A stretch of 64,000 nt of DNA from Janthinobacterium sp. PAMC25594 (GCF_019443505.1 NZ_CP080377.1:744001-808000); one strand, 5' to 3'; counted from the stretch's first letter, positions 9,786 through 21,708 are shown. Translations and numbers: made by a program. Notes: generated by a model from the sequence alone, not told the origin.

Positions 9786-12197
9786 TTAGTGTTTTACCAC
9801 CTCGCCAGCCGCGTCAGGCTTGGCCGCGGCAGCCGTGACAGCCTCCACCGCAGCGACTTCCACCAATGGTTCAGGCATGCGTTCAAGCGCGATTTCCAGC
9901 ACTTTGTCGATCCAGCGCACGGGCACGATCTCCAGCTTGTTCTTGACGTTGTCCGGAATTTCGGCCAGGTCTTTCACATTCTGCTCTGGAATCAGGACCG
10001 TCTTGATGCCGCCGCGATGGGCCGCCAGCAGCTTCTCTTTCAGGCCGCCGATCGGCAACACTTCGCCGCGCAAGGTGATCTCGCCCGTCATCGCCACGTC
10101 GGCGCGCACGGGGATGCCCGTGAAGACCGACACCATCGCCACCGTCATGGCCGCGCCAGCCGAAGGGCCGTCCTTCGGTGTCGCGCCTTCCGGCACGTGG
10201 ATGTGGATGTCGCTCTTCTCGAACACGTCCGCCTTGATGCCCAGGCGCTGCGCCCGGCTGCGCACCACCGTGCGGGCGGCCTCGATCGACTCTTTCATGA
10301 CGTCGCCCAGGGTACCCGTGCGGATGATGCCGCCCTTGCCCGGCATCGACACGGCTTCGATGGTCAGCAGATCGCCGCCCACTTCCGTCCATGCCAGACC
10401 GACCACCTGGCCCACCTGGTTTTCTTTCTCTGCGACACCGAAATCATAGCGGCGCACGCCGAGGAATTTATCCAGGTTCTTCGAGTTGACGATGACTTTC
10501 TTGTCGGATTTCTTCAGCAGCAGCATCTTGACCACCTTGCGGCAGATCTTCGACACTTCACGCTCGAGCGAACGCACACCGGCTTCCCGCGTGTAGTAGC
10601 GGATGATGTCGCGCAAGGCCGACTCGGCCACCGAGATTTCCTCTTCCTTCAAGCCATTGTTCTTGATCTGCTTCGGCAGCAGATAACGCTGCGCGATGCT
10701 GGTCTTTTCATCTTCCGTGTAACCGGACAGACGGATCACTTCCATGCGGTCAAGCAAGGCTGGCGGAATATTGTACGAGTTCGACGTGGCCACGAACATC
10801 ACGTCCGAGAGGTCGAAATCGACTTCGATGTAATGGTCGGAGAACGTGTGGTTCTGTTCCGGGTCTAACACTTCCAGCAGGGCCGACGACGGATCGCCAC
10901 GGAAATCGGCGCCCATCTTGTCGACTTCATCGAGCAGGAACAGAGGATTGCGCACGCCGACCTTCGACAGCGATTGCAAAATCTTGCCCGGCATCGAGCC
11001 GATGTAGGTACGGCGGTGGCCGCGGATCTCGGCTTCGTCGCGCACGCCGCCCAGGGCCATGCGCACGAACTTGCGGTTCGTGGCGCGGGCGATGGACTGG
11101 CCCAGCGAGGTCTTGCCCACGCCCGGAGGACCGACGAAGCACAGGATAGGCGCTTTCAGCTTGTCGACGCGCTGTTGCACCGCGAGGTATTCCAGGATGC
11201 GTTCCTTGACCTTGTCGAGGCCGTAGTGGTCGCCCTCGAGCACTTTTTCCGCATTCGCCAGGTCGTTATTGACCTTGGATTTCTTTTTCCAAGGCAAGTT
11301 GACGAGGGTGTCGATGTAGTTGCGCACGACGGTGGCTTCGGCCGACATCGGCGACATCAGCTTGAGCTTTTTCAGTTCGTTGGTCGCCTTGTCGAGCGCT
11401 TCCTTCGGCATTTTTGCCGAAGCGACTTTTTTCTCCAGCTCGTCGAGGTCGGCACCATCTTCGCCCTCGCCCAGTTCTTTCTGGATCGCCTTGACTTGCT
11501 CGTTCAGGTAATACTCGCGCTGCGATTTTTCCATCTGGCGCTTGACGCGACCGCGGATGCGCTTTTCCACCTGCAAGATGTCGAGCTCGCCTTCGAGCTG
11601 ACCCAACAGATGTTCGAGGCGCTTGGCCACGCTGAAAATTTCCAGGATGACTTGTTTTTGCTCCAGCTTCAGGGGCAGATGCGCGGCCACCGTGTCGGCC
11701 AGGCGGCCGGCGTCATCGATGCCCGACAGCGATGCCAGGATTTCCGGTGGAATCTTTTTGTTCAGTTTGACGTACTGGTCGAACTGCTGCACGATCGCGC
11801 GGCGCATGGCTTCGACTTCCGACTCGTCGCCCGGCTCGGACTCGAGCGGCGTCAGGTCGGCGATGAAGTGCGTCGGCGCATCGCTGATGTGGTTGATACG
11901 GGCACGCTGCGCGCCTTCGACCAGCACCTTGACGGTGCCATCGGGCAGCTTCAGCATTTGCAGAATATTGGCGACACAGCCAATTTCATAGATATCCGAA
12001 GGGGACGGCTCGTCCTTCGCGGCTGCTTTTTGAGCGGCAAGCATGATGCTCTTGCCCTGCTCCATCGCAGCTTCCAGCGCCTTGATCGACTTTGGACGGC
12101 CAACGAACAGCGGTATCACCATATGCGGGAAAACGACGACATCCCGCAACGGCAATAACGGCAGTTGAGTTTGCTCAGTTAATTTGGAAGTTGTCAT
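9786..12197 (-). CDS. lon: ATP-dependent protease Lon
   Basis: Lon is a cytosolic ring-shaped AAA+ protease that degrades misfolded and short-lived regulatory proteins. The protein has 803 residues: N-terminal substrate domain ([16 protein letters not shown]), AAA+ module (Walker [10 protein letters not shown], Walker B FLLDEVDK) and protease domain with TPKDGPSAG, whose Ser falls at residue 679 as in E. coli. I chose the ATG at 12197 because AAGG lies seven bases upstream and the family usually starts shortly before the LPLLPLR motif. It lies between clpX and hupB as in many Proteobacteria. I could not find a clear heat-shock promoter in 12198-12344. Confidence 0.98.
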   Translation of the reverse strand: MTTSKLTEQTQLPLLPLRDVVVFPHMVIPLFVGRPKSIKALEAAMEQGKSIMLAAQKAAAKDEPSPSDIYEIGCVANILQMLKLPDGTVKVLVEGAQRARINHISDAPTHFIADLTPLESEPGDESEVEAMRRAIVQQFDQYVKLNKKIPPEILASLSGIDDAGRLADTVAAHLPLKLEQKQVILEIFSVAKRLEHLLGQLEGELDILQVEKRIRGRVKRQMEKSQREYYLNEQVKAIQKELGEGEDGADLDELEKKVASAKMPKEALDKATNELKKLKLMSPMSAEATVVRNYIDTLVNLPWKKKSKVNNDLANAEKVLEGDHYGLDKVKERILEYLAVQQRVDKLKAPILCFVGPPGVGKTSLGQSIARATNRKFVRMALGGVRDEAEIRGHRRTYIGSMPGKILQSLSKVGVRNPLFLLDEVDKMGADFRGDPSSALLEVLDPEQNHTFSDHYIEVDFDLSDVMFVATSNSYNIPPALLDRMEVIRLSGYTEDEKTSIAQRYLLPKQIKNNGLKEEEISVAESALRDIIRYYTREAGVRSLEREVSKICRKVVKMLLLKKSDKKVIVNSKNLDKFLGVRRYDFGVAEKENQVGQVVGLAWTEVGGDLLTIEAVSMPGKGGIIRTGTLGDVMKESIEAARTVVRSRAQRLGIKADVFEKSDIHIHVPEGATPKDGPSAGAAMTVAMVSVFTGIPVRADVAMTGEITLRGEVLPIGGLKEKLLAAHRGGIKTVLIPEQNVKDLAEIPDNVKNKLEIVPVRWIDKVLEIALERMPEPLVEVAAVEAVTAAAAKPDAAGEVVKH

Positions 12198-12344
12198 GGC
12201 GTACCTTATAGAAAGCGTGTTTACGATGTTGGCGCTCGCTGCCAAAACACAAGACCGGCGAGAATAAATAATTCTGTGAAACAAACATTTTTTTGTCTAT
12301 TTCGCAAAACACACCCGCATGACTGTAACAAATGCAGTTTTCAC

Positions 12345-12385
12345 AGTAAAAAAGCCACACGCAGCTAAGCGCCGCGAGTGGCTTT
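12345..12385 (-). terminator. Terminator of clpX
   Basis: Stem AAAGCCAC / GTGGCTTT (12351-12358 with 12378-12385) encloses a GC-rich loop and is followed by TTTTTTACTG on the minus strand. Confidence 0.8.
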
Positions 12386-12473
12386 CCGATTGAAGCCTGC
12401 ACTCATTGATTTAAATTGTACTGCCATGCATTAAGGAATCAAAACCCTTTTTATGCATTTGTCTCGGCAGTAA

Positions 12474-13742
<1,269 letters not shown>

Positions 13743-13865
13743 AAGGCATTTTGGTTGGAACTGCATTAACAATATTGCAAAATCGCAAGCCGGAGTGCGG
13801 TAGTTGCCGGCAAAGGCAGCCACCCATGGCGCAAGTCAACAACGTGCACAAGCTCCATGCTACCC

Positions 13866-13909
13866 GAAATAAAAGCGAAACGCCCGAACGTTTGATCGCC
13901 CGGGCGTTT
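13866..13909 (-). terminator. Probable terminator between clpP and clpX
   Basis: Stem AAACGCCCG / CGGGCGTTT (13878-13886 with 13901-13909) is followed on the minus strand by CGCTTTTATTT. The tail is interrupted, so read-through into clpX is plausible. Confidence 0.6.
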
Positions 13910-13942
13910 ACTTACTTGCTTAGCAATACCGGTAGGGGCTCA

Positions 13943-14560
13943 TCAAGCGCGGCTAGTCAACACTTTGTCGATCAAACCATACTCAACGGCCTCGTCGGCG
14001 GACATGAAACGGTCGCGGTCGGTATCCTTGGCGATCTGTTCGATCGTCTGGCCCGTGCGCTCGGCCATGATGCCGTTCAAGCGGGTGCGCAGGTAAAGGA
14101 TTTCCTTCGCCTGGATCTCGATGTCGGACGCCATGCCTTGCGAACCACCGGACGGCTGGTGAATCATGATGCGCGAGTTCGGCAGCGAGAAACGCTTGCC
14201 CTTGGCGCCAGCGGCCAGCAGGAAAGCGCCCATCGAGGCAGCCATGCCCGTGCACAGGGTCGAGACGTCCGGCTTGATGAACTGCATGGTGTCGTAGATG
14301 GCCATGCCGGCCGAGACCGAACCACCTGGCGAGTTGATGTAGAGCGAGATTTCCTTTTCCGGATTTTCGCTTTCCAGGAACAGCAGCTGGGCGACAACCA
14401 GGTTGGCCATCTGGTCATTGACCGGGCCGACCATGAAAATCAAGCGTTCCTTCAGCAGGCGCGAGTAAATATCATACGAGCGCTCGCCGCGACCGCTTTG
14501 TTCCACCACCATCGGCACCAGGCCGAGCATCTCTGTGTCCAGCGCCGGATTACGGTTCAT
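13943..14560 (-). CDS. clpP: ATP-dependent Clp protease proteolytic subunit ClpP
   Basis: ClpP is the serine peptidase that forms a double-ring chamber with ClpX or ClpA. From the ATG at 14560 it has 205 residues. The triad is visible: Ser109 in GMAASMGAF, His134 in MIHQP and Asp183 in TDRDRF. Another ATG three codons upstream (14569) directly abuts the AAGGAA ribosome binding site, which leaves no spacer, so the start [10 protein letters not shown] is preferred. It lies downstream of tig, 85 bases apart, in the order tig-clpP-clpX-lon known from E. coli. Confidence 0.98.
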   Translation of the reverse strand: MNRNPALDTEMLGLVPMVVEQSGRGERSYDIYSRLLKERLIFMVGPVNDQMANLVVAQLLFLESENPEKEISLYINSPGGSVSAGMAIYDTMQFIKPDVSTLCTGMAASMGAFLLAAGAKGKRFSLPNSRIMIHQPSGGSQGMASDIEIQAKEILYLRTRLNGIMAERTGQTIEQIAKDTDRDRFMSADEAVEYGLIDKVLTSRA

Positions 14561-14645
14561 ACCTGTCATTTCATTTCCTTGTGAAGCAGTTAGAGGGCGC
14601 CGCCTCGGCCTTGCGGCCGGGAGCGGCGTCCGGATACCAACTGGT

Positions 14646-15986
14646 TTACGCTTGTGCGTTGCTTCCCATCAGTTCGTCGAAAGCAACTGCTTTCGTCGTG
14701 ACTTTCGACAGGCCCAACACGTAAGTGACGACGTTTTCTTCCAATACAAGGGCTTCGATCTCACCCAGACGACGACGGTCGCTGTAGTAGTACTTCAGCA
14801 CTTCGCGTGGATCTTCATAGCTTTGGGCGAAGTCTTCGATCTGCGCCTTGACTTGCTCAGGCGTCGCTTGCAGGTTGTTGTCGCCCACCAGTTGCGACAG
14901 GATCAGGCCCAGGCGTACGCGACGCTCGGCTTTTTCCGCGAACAGTTCTGCTGGGAAAGGCACGTCCTTGACGTTCATGCCGCGCTGCGCCATGTCTTGA
15001 CGGGTCATTTCGGCCAGACGCTCGGAATCCTGAGCGATCAGGGTTTTTGGCACTTCCAGCTCAGCAACTTTGATCAGCGCGTCCATGACGGCTTCCTTGT
15101 TGCGCGCTTTCACGCGGCCAGCGACTTCGCGCTGCAGGTTGACTTTGATGTCTTCGCGCATTTTGGCCAGGTCGCCATCGGCAACGCCCAGCGATTTGGC
15201 GAATTCAGCATCGACTTCCGGCAGGTGCGCCCATTCCAGCTTTTGCAGGGTGATGGTGAACGAAGCGGTTTTGCCGGCCACGTCCTTGCCATGGTAGTCC
15301 TCAGGGAACGACAATGGGAAAGTCTTGGACTCGCCCACTTTCAGGCCCAGCGTCGCTGCTTCGAATTCTGGCAGCATGCGGCCTTCGCCCAGCACGAAAG
15401 CGTAGCCTTCAGCTTTGCCGCCTGGGAATTCAACGCCGTCGATCGAGCCGACGAAGTCGACGGTCACGCGGTCGCCGTTGGCAGCGATCGGCTCACCGCC
15501 GTCGCCGTGTTCGCCAGCTTCGCCCTTGGTGTGGAAGTGCACGCGCTGCTTGCGCAGGATATCGATGGTCTTGTCGATTTCGGCTTCCGACACTTCGGCT
15601 TGCACGGTTTCGATTTCAACGGCCGTCAGGTCGCCGATGACGACTTCCGGATACACTTCGAACGTTGCATCGAAAGCCAGCTGGCCTTCGGCTGCTTCTT
15701 CTTTCGGCACGATGTTCGGGAAACCGGCCACGCGCAGATTGTTTTCGTTGGCGGCGTCGTTGAACGCGCGGCCGACTTTGTCGTTCAGCACTTCGGATTC
15801 AATTTGGTAGCCGTATTGTGCTGCGACCATTTTCAACGGCACTTTGCCCGGACGGAAGCCCGGTGCCTTAGCCGTACGGGCTTGCACTTTCAGGCGCTTC
15901 TCAACTTCCGTGCGGACGTCCGTCAGCGGGAAGGAGATCGTGATACGACGTTCGAGTTTGCCCAAGGTTTCGACTGCAGTTGCCAT
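14646..15986 (-). CDS. tig: Trigger factor
   Basis: Trigger factor binds the ribosome exit tunnel and shields nascent chains; it also has peptidyl-prolyl isomerase activity. The protein has 446 residues. The N-terminal ribosome-binding loop GFRPGKVP is present near residue 45. The FKBP-type domain follows ([17 protein letters not shown] ... [12 protein letters not shown] ... [12 protein letters not shown]), then the long helical C-terminal chaperone domain. The ATG at 15986 gives [14 protein letters not shown], the family's usual opening; the longer frame upstream is not supported. It is the first gene of the minus-strand quality-control block and has a long untranslated leader. Confidence 0.98.
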   Translation of the reverse strand: MATAVETLGKLERRITISFPLTDVRTEVEKRLKVQARTAKAPGFRPGKVPLKMVAAQYGYQIESEVLNDKVGRAFNDAANENNLRVAGFPNIVPKEEAAEGQLAFDATFEVYPEVVIGDLTAVEIETVQAEVSEAEIDKTIDILRKQRVHFHTKGEAGEHGDGGEPIAANGDRVTVDFVGSIDGVEFPGGKAEGYAFVLGEGRMLPEFEAATLGLKVGESKTFPLSFPEDYHGKDVAGKTASFTITLQKLEWAHLPEVDAEFAKSLGVADGDLAKMREDIKVNLQREVAGRVKARNKEAVMDALIKVAELEVPKTLIAQDSERLAEMTRQDMAQRGMNVKDVPFPAELFAEKAERRVRLGLILSQLVGDNNLQATPEQVKAQIEDFAQSYEDPREVLKYYYSDRRRLGEIEALVLEENVVTYVLGLSKVTTKAVAFDELMGSNAQA

Positions 15987-16586
15987 GTAAAAAATCGTCC
16001 AAAAAATAAACACTGTTGGTGCGAGAAAAGAAGACCCGACCCCTTGCGCCATCGCTGACGGCAAGACATGGGTCCAGCTTCACTCGCTCGCATATTCATC
16101 TGTAAAAGTACTGAAAACAGGACGATGGACCTGGTCTACCCGGCTGAGGGAAAAACCCGCACCAGGCACCAAACAATCCGCCGCTTCCAGTACCGCGACA
16201 GGGCTCCGAGCGTCCAGCCTTGCTTCCAAGTAAATGCAAGGCAGGCCATCATTCGGTAAAGCGTGGCATTATAACAAAGGACTTCGGGAAAGTGGCTGGC
16301 CTTACAGCCCGGCCACAGAGGATGCCAGCGGTGGCGAATGAATCGCCACAGCCTGGGTTGCCCTGTCTTTACTCTTGCCCCGGCATTCCTTATTTCGCCA
16401 GAGACAGGCTTTCCAGCCTGCTTCGTTCATTAGTATATGCGAACTGTCGCTCCGTCCGAAACAAAGAAATGCGCTCTTGACGAAGATTTCAGTCAAAAAA
16501 CCTTTGATTTAGCTCAATTTGGCCATTTTTCAGGCAAACCTAAGCCGCCGCGCGCCTCTCCAAGTGAATTTAATGGAGAAAATATC
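15987..16586. other. 600-base intergenic region between divergent tig and the small peptide gene
   Basis: I see no convincing gene here. The short frames on the plus strand lack good ribosome binding sites. The tig side contains one extended -10 element. Near 16410 there is a small inverted repeat (CAGGCTTTCCAGCCTG). TTGACG at 16477 could be a -35 box for the peptide gene, but no matching -10 is clear. Confidence 0.5.
16268..16276 (-). promoter_or_regulatory. tig: Extended -10 promoter element for tig
   Basis: The minus strand reads TGTTATAAT, a consensus -10 with the TG extension, about 280 bases before the tig start. No strong -35 box accompanies it, as is usual for extended -10 promoters. 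Confidence 0.45.
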
Positions 16587-16769
16587 ATGAGCGATAGCGC
16601 ACCCGGCGGTTCCAGCAACGCCAAAGCCAAGCTGCAAATGGTCCTCAGCCGCCTGCTCGACGGCGTAAGCGATGACGACCTGCAAAAAATCCAGACGGAA
16701 GTCGATGAAATGGAATTGCGCATGCAGGGAGACGGTCATCACGACCACGACCACCCCACCGCCGCCTGA
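16587..16769 (+). CDS. Small peptide with His/Asp-rich tail, candidate substrate of the downstream hydroxylase
   Basis: This 60-residue frame starts with ATG nine bases after GGAG. It has a Ser/Gly-rich N-terminus, an amphipathic helical middle (AKLQMVLSRLLDGVSDDDLQ) and a short C-terminal tail after GDG in which residues 51-56 are HHDHDH. The stop lies 7 bases before the start of the HExxH protein, so the two are surely cotranscribed and probably coupled. The leader-like helix, small variable-looking tail and position next to a peptide beta-hydroxylase family protein fit a ribosomally made, modified peptide, with His or Asp of the tail as possible hydroxylation sites. That role is inference. 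A metal-binding small protein is the main alternative. Confidence 0.7.
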   Translation: MSDSAPGGSSNAKAKLQMVLSRLLDGVSDDDLQKIQTEVDEMELRMQGDGHHDHDHPTAA

Positions 16770-16776
16770 TCCGGCA

Positions 16777-18300
16777 ATGGCTGCGCTTACTGCGCTTGCC
16801 GTGCGTGCCGCGCCACCGGATGCGGACGTGCTGGCCACCGTGGAAACGGCACTGGTGACCCACCGTGCCTTTGGTGACAGCAACTATATCCGCGACCAGC
16901 TGGCCGTCGCCTACCGGCGGCGGCTGCACAAGCTCGGTGGCGCCCTGCCCGAGGCGGAAAGCCTGGCCACGCTGCTGGATGCGGCACCACCCGCGCGCCA
17001 GCACCAGTTGCTGGGCGACACGGTGCTGCGCTGCGCCGTCCAGCACGCCATGCGCCAGTTGCAGCTGGGCGACGAATACGGCTTGCCTTTGCCGCAATGC
17101 GCGGCGCTGTTCCGGGCGGCGGGCGAGCACCTGCGCGCGGACTTGCCCGGCGGCCCGCTGGCGGCCCATTTGCCGCCCATGGCGCGGCTGCACGACGAAG
17201 GCAGCCTGCAGGACCAGGACACGTATATCTGGCATGCCTGGCAGGAAGGCACGCCGTATGCGCGCGCTTTTCTTGCCGTGATGGAAGATAACTACGGCGC
17301 GCCGCTGGCCACCCCTACGCCGCAGGAACGGGCCCTGCTGCGCCGGGGCCTGCGGCTGCTGGAAACCCTGCTGCCCCGCCTGACGGCCAGCGCGCTTTCT
17401 CATGTACAACTAATCGCCCTGTTTCCCAAGCTGGGCACGTGGCGCGGCAAGGCGTCGAGTTCGCAATTTCGCGTCAATGGCAGCGTGTTCCTGAACCAGG
17501 AACTGATCGGCAACCCCTGGTGGCTGGCCGAGCACTTGTTGCACGAGTCGCTGCACCAGAAACTGTACGACTTCCGCCACGGCCACAGCCTGCTGGCGCC
17601 CGACTATGCGCGCGACGACGGCGCCAGGGTCTGCTCGCTGTGGAATGCGCCCGATGATGACGGCAATCACTACTGGGATGCCCACCGCACCCTGGCCGCC
17701 TTTCACGTGTACGTCCACCTGGCCTTGCTGTGCCTGCTGGCCGAGCAGCAGGAAGCGGTGCTGGCGCCCCAATACGGCCCCATCGGCCAGCACATGAGCG
17801 GCAGCGGGCGCGCCATCGACCGCGCCCGCTACCTGGGCGAGCAATTGCACAGCACTACCTGGCCGGAGTTGGGATTGGCGGGGCGGCAGATGACGCACTG
17901 GCTGCTCGATGTGCTCGACGCGCTCGACACGCAACGGCGGCCCAGCGGCGCCACCCTGCACCTGCTGCTCGACCTGTACGAGCGCCAGAGCCGCAAGCTC
18001 GATACTTATCTGGCGCAGCAGCCGCCACCGCGTAACGACACGCTGGGCTTGCAGGCGCAGCAAGAGTTGGCGATGACGCGGCAGGCACTGCACATGCTGG
18101 ACAGGGAACTGCCGCCATTGCCCCCGACGCAGGAGCACGACTGGCCGCAGGCGCGGCAACGCATCATGCAGGCACTGTGGCCGCTGAGCGAGGATGAAAC
18201 GCTGATGGGAAACACTGGCTACCCGCAGGCGCAGGCGCTGGTTGCGCAGATGGTGCAACTATCGAGCCGGCAACTGGCCGCACTGGGGGCTTTGGGTTGA
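16777..18300 (+). CDS. HExxH-type putative peptide beta-hydroxylase (alpha-ketoglutarate dependent family)
   Basis: This 507-residue protein carries HESLH at residues 256-260 within AEHLLHESLHQKLYDF, followed by a conserved-looking helix region (WDAHRTLAAFHVYVHLALL). This layout fits the HExxH peptide-modification domain first noted beside FxSxx-type RiPP radical SAM enzymes and now described as alpha-ketoglutarate/iron peptide beta-hydroxylases. The two His would be metal ligands; the Glu may serve as ligand or base. No signal peptide or membrane segment is seen, so it is cytosolic. The ATG at 16777 is chosen because it falls 7 bases after the stop of the small peptide gene and begins a normal-looking protein; the frame extending upstream would overlap that gene. 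A classical zinc protease is less likely. Confidence 0.75.
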   Translation: MAALTALAVRAAPPDADVLATVETALVTHRAFGDSNYIRDQLAVAYRRRLHKLGGALPEAESLATLLDAAPPARQHQLLGDTVLRCAVQHAMRQLQLGDEYGLPLPQCAALFRAAGEHLRADLPGGPLAAHLPPMARLHDEGSLQDQDTYIWHAWQEGTPYARAFLAVMEDNYGAPLATPTPQERALLRRGLRLLETLLPRLTASALSHVQLIALFPKLGTWRGKASSSQFRVNGSVFLNQELIGNPWWLAEHLLHESLHQKLYDFRHGHSLLAPDYARDDGARVCSLWNAPDDDGNHYWDAHRTLAAFHVYVHLALLCLLAEQQEAVLAPQYGPIGQHMSGSGRAIDRARYLGEQLHSTTWPELGLAGRQMTHWLLDVLDALDTQRRPSGATLHLLLDLYERQSRKLDTYLAQQPPPRNDTLGLQAQQELAMTRQALHMLDRELPPLPPTQEHDWPQARQRIMQALWPLSEDETLMGNTGYPQAQALVAQMVQLSSRQLAALGALG

Positions 18301-18361
18301 AAAATACGAATTCAGGGAAAATCTTGATGGTGCTGCACGTCCGGGCTGGAGCAACCCGGAT

Positions 18362-18444
18362 TGGTGCGGATGGGGAGACTCGAACTCCCAAGCCGAAGCA
18401 CTGGCTTCTAAGACCAGCGTGTCTACCAATTCCACCACATCCGC
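18362..18444 (-). tRNA. tRNA-Leu (TAG)
   Basis: On the minus strand an 83-base class II tRNA begins GCGGATG and ends CATCCGCACCA with encoded CCA. The anticodon loop CTTAGAA gives TAG, and the variable arm (TGCTTCGGCT region) is long, as in leucine tRNAs. It lies just beyond the 3' end of the HExxH gene on the opposite strand. Confidence 0.95.
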
Positions 18445-18477
18445 ATTTTGTACTACTTTGTACTACTTGCTCCCCTG

Positions 18478-18506
18478 ATTTTAACAACTCGGGAGCGATC
18501 TGGCTA
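18478..18506 (-). promoter_or_regulatory. Promoter of tRNA-Leu
   Basis: On the minus strand TAGCCA (18501-18506) and TAAAAT (18478-18483) are 17 bases apart and lie just upstream of the tRNA. A tandem repeat TTTGTACTAC (plus strand) occupies the leader between promoter and tRNA. Confidence 0.5.
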
Positions 18507-18540
18507 CCGTGGACTGATCAAGCAAGCCCTCGGTAAAGCA

Positions 18541-18586
18541 AAGGCGGCATTCTACTGGATTTCCCAGAGGAATGCCGCCTTTTTTA
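18541..18586. terminator. Terminator at the 3' end of the RND operon
   Basis: A 12-base stem AAGGCGGCATTC / GAATGCCGCCTT (18541-18552 with 18570-18581) has an inner CTGG/CCAG pairing. The plus strand has a T6 tail and the minus strand a weaker TTTGCTTT tail, so it may act in both directions. Confidence 0.7.
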
Positions 18587-18609
18587 TGCCGACACCTTGA
18601 TGCCGATTT

Positions 18610-21600
18610 CTAGCCCTCTTTTGCCGTCGCCGGCTCCGGCTTCTTGACCCGGAACCAGGCCGCATACAGCGCCGGCAGGAACAGTAAAGTTAACGCCGTC
18701 GCGAGGATCAGGCCGCCCATGATGGCCACCGCCATCGGACCCCAGAAAACGGAGCGCGACAGGGGAATCATGGCCAGCGCGGCGGCGGCGGCCGTCAGCA
18801 CGATGGGACGGCAGCGGCGCACGGCCGAGTCGATGATGGCGTCCCATGGCGCCGAGCCATCGTTGATGTCTTGCTCGATCTGATCGACCAGGATCACCGA
18901 GTTGCGGATGATCATGCCGAACAGCGCAATAATGCCCAGGTTGGCCACAAAACCAAGTGGCCGGCCCAGCGCCAGCAAGGCAAACGCGGCGCCCGCCACG
19001 CCCAGCGGCCCCGTCAGGAACACCAGCAAGGAACGCGAGAAACTGTGCAGCTGCAGCATCAGCAAGGTGAAGATGATGAAGATGGCCAGCGGCAAGTTGG
19101 TCGCGATCGACGCTTCCGCCTCGCCGCTGTCGGCCGCCACGCCCTTCACGGTGATGCGGTAACCGTCCGGCATTTTGGCCCGTAAAGCGTCGAGCTGCGG
19201 CGCCAACTGCGTCGAGACCGTCGCGCCCTGGATACCGTCGACCACGTCCGATTGCACGGTAATGGCCCATTCGCGCTTGTCGCGCCAGACCACGCCCGGC
19301 TCCCACACGAAATGCACGCGGGCCAGCTGCGAGATGGGCACGGACTTGCCCGTTGCCGTCGGAATATTCGTGTCATTCAGCACGGAAATCGTCGCCCGCT
19401 CCTCCAGCGGCTGGCGCACCTGGATATCGATCAGCTTGTTGTCTTCGCGGAACTGGCCGATGACGGTGCCCGACAGTATCGTATTGGCCGCCTGCATCAC
19501 CGTTTTCGAGGTGACGCCCAGCGCGCGCATCTTGTCCTGGTCCAGGTCCAGGCGCAGCACCTTCACCGACTCATTCCAGTTATCGTTGACGCCCAGGGTG
19601 TTCGGATTGGCGCGCATGATGTCCTTGACCTGGTCGGCGATGGCGCGCACACCCGCCACTTCCGGCCCCGTGACACGGAATTGCACGGGATACGGCACCG
19701 GCGGGCCGTTCGGCAACAGTTTTACCCTGCCCCGCACTTCCGGGAAATCCTTCTTGAAGACATCGATGATCTTCTGGCGCAGCTGCTCGCGATCCGCCAG
19801 ACTCTTCGGCAGGATCACCACTTGCGATACATTGGTCTGCGGGAAGATCTGGTCCAGCGGCAGGTAGAAGCGGGGACTGCCCGTGCCCACATAGCTGGTG
19901 ATGCTGTCCACGCCGTCGAGCTTGCCCACAAAAGCCTCGAATTTCTTCACCTGCTTTTCATTCGCGGCAAAGGTCGTGCCCTCGGGCGACCACAGTTCCA
20001 CCATCAGTTCCGGGCGGCTGGAATCGGGAAAGAATTGCTTTTCGATAAAATTGAAACCATAGATACCCAGCGCAAAGATGGCCAGGGTGGCGGCGATCGT
20101 CGTCTTGCGCCATTCCACGCACCAGGTGACGGCGCGGCGGAAGCGGCGGAAGTTCGGCGTATCGAACAATTCATGGTCGTTGTGCGCGTGCGGTTTCACT
20201 TTCAGCAAGACATAGCCGATGTAAGGCGTGAAGACGACGGCCACCACCCACGAAATGATCAGGGCCAGCGCATTGACGGAGAACAGGGAGAACGTGTATT
20301 CGCCGGCGGCCGACTTGGCCAGGCCGATGGGCAAAAAGCCCGCCACCGTGATCAATGTACCCGTCAGCATGGGCATGGCCGTCGACGTGTAGGCGAAGGT
20401 GGCCGCGTCAAAGCGCGACATGCCCTCTTCCATCTTGCGCACCATCATTTCGACGGCGATGATGGCGTCATCGACCAGCAAGCCCAGCGCGATGATCAGG
20501 GCGCCCAGCGAGATCTTGTGCAAGTCGATGTCGAGCAGGCGCATGAACAGGAACGTAACGGCCAGCACCAGCGGGATGGTCAGCGCCACCACCAGGCCGG
20601 GCCGCACGTCGATGCGCAGCGGTTTTGTATGCAAGCCCAGCGCGACAAAGCTGACGGCCAGCACGATCAGAATGGCTTCGATCAGGGTATGCACGAACTC
20701 GCCCACGGAGGCGGACACGGCTTCCGGCTGGTTCGACACGCGCTGCAGCTCTATGCCGACCGGCAATTCACTCTTCATGCGCGTCACCGTCGCCTGCAAG
20801 GCCTTGCCCATGTCAATGATGTTGCCACCCTTTTCCATCGACACGCCCAGGCCAATCACTTCCTTGCCATTGAAACGCATCTTGTCCTTCGGTGGATCGA
20901 CGAATTCGCGCTTCACCGTGGCAAAGTCGCCGAGGCGGAAGGTGGTGCCGTTGGTGCGCAGTTCCAGGTTTTCCAGGTCCTTGACGGTCACCATGGCGCC
21001 CGTCACGCGCACTTGCAGATTATCCGTCGGCGTCACCAGCACGCCCGTGGCGTTGATGCTGTTTTGCTCGGACAATTGCTGCACGATGGCGTCAAAAGGA
21101 ATACCCAGCTGGGCAAATTTCTTGTGAGAAAAGATGATATTGATCTTTTCGTCTTGCACGCCGAACAGTTCCACCTTCGACACCTGCCCCACGGCCAGCA
21201 GTTCCTGGCGCACCTTGTCCGCGTAATCCTTCATTTCCGCGTAGGTGAAACCGTCGCCGGACAGGGCGAAGATGGAACCATACGTGTCGCCGAACTCGTC
21301 ATTGAAGAACGGGCCCACCACGCCGGCCGGCAAGGTGCCCTTGATGTCGCCGATCTTCTTGCGTACCTGGTACCAGGCGGCCGCCGTTTCCTTGGGCGGC
21401 GCCGATTCGCGCAGCTCCAGCAAGATCAATGTTTCACCGGGTTTCGAATAACTGGTGATTTCATTGATGTACGGTGTTTCCTGCAGCTTCTTTTCCAGCT
21501 TGTCCGTCACCTGCTCGGCCATCTGCAGCGCCGTGGCGCCGGGCCAGTATGCCTGCAAGACCATGGCGCGGAAAGTAAACGGGGGATCTTCATCCTGGCC

Positions 21601-21708
21601 CAGGCTGGCATAGCTGAGCATGCCGCCGATCAGCAGCACGGCCATCAGGTAGCGCGTCAGCGGAATGTGTTCGAGGGCCCAGCGCGACAGATTGAAGCCG
21701 CCCTTCAT
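18610..21708 (-). CDS. RND efflux transporter permease subunit
   Basis: The 1032-residue protein is an HAE1/AcrB-type proton-driven efflux pump of the inner membrane. It has one N-terminal transmembrane helix (YLMAVLLIGGMLSYASLG), a large periplasmic loop, helices 2-6 with the proton-relay pair in LLVDDAIIAVEM, a second periplasmic loop and the final helices. The opening DEDPPFTFRAMVLQAYWPGA is typical of the MexK/TriC-like branch rather than AcrB itself. Its ATG overlaps the stop of the adaptor gene (ATGA), so the two are translationally coupled. No outer-membrane TolC-type gene or local regulator is in the window. The substrate cannot be predicted. Confidence 0.93.
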   Translation of the reverse strand: MKGGFNLSRWALEHIPLTRYLMAVLLIGGMLSYASLGQDEDPPFTFRAMVLQAYWPGATALQMAEQVTDKLEKKLQETPYINEITSYSKPGETLILLELRESAPPKETAAAWYQVRKKIGDIKGTLPAGVVGPFFNDEFGDTYGSIFALSGDGFTYAEMKDYADKVRQELLAVGQVSKVELFGVQDEKINIIFSHKKFAQLGIPFDAIVQQLSEQNSINATGVLVTPTDNLQVRVTGAMVTVKDLENLELRTNGTTFRLGDFATVKREFVDPPKDKMRFNGKEVIGLGVSMEKGGNIIDMGKALQATVTRMKSELPVGIELQRVSNQPEAVSASVGEFVHTLIEAILIVLAVSFVALGLHTKPLRIDVRPGLVVALTIPLVLAVTFLFMRLLDIDLHKISLGALIIALGLLVDDAIIAVEMMVRKMEEGMSRFDAATFAYTSTAMPMLTGTLITVAGFLPIGLAKSAAGEYTFSLFSVNALALIISWVVAVVFTPYIGYVLLKVKPHAHNDHELFDTPNFRRFRRAVTWCVEWRKTTIAATLAIFALGIYGFNFIEKQFFPDSSRPELMVELWSPEGTTFAANEKQVKKFEAFVGKLDGVDSITSYVGTGSPRFYLPLDQIFPQTNVSQVVILPKSLADREQLRQKIIDVFKKDFPEVRGRVKLLPNGPPVPYPVQFRVTGPEVAGVRAIADQVKDIMRANPNTLGVNDNWNESVKVLRLDLDQDKMRALGVTSKTVMQAANTILSGTVIGQFREDNKLIDIQVRQPLEERATISVLNDTNIPTATGKSVPISQLARVHFVWEPGVVWRDKREWAITVQSDVVDGIQGATVSTQLAPQLDALRAKMPDGYRITVKGVAADSGEAEASIATNLPLAIFIIFTLLMLQLHSFSRSLLVFLTGPLGVAGAAFALLALGRPLGFVANLGIIALFGMIIRNSVILVDQIEQDINDGSAPWDAIIDSAVRRCRPIVLTAAAAALAMIPLSRSVFWGPMAVAIMGGLILATALTLLFLPALYAAWFRVKKPEPATAKEG

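Noticed and set aside
16437..16586. N-terminal extension of the small peptide gene to an ATG at 16437
   Set aside because: The extension lacks a ribosome binding site, while the ATG at 16587 has GGAG at good spacing and begins a normal peptide.
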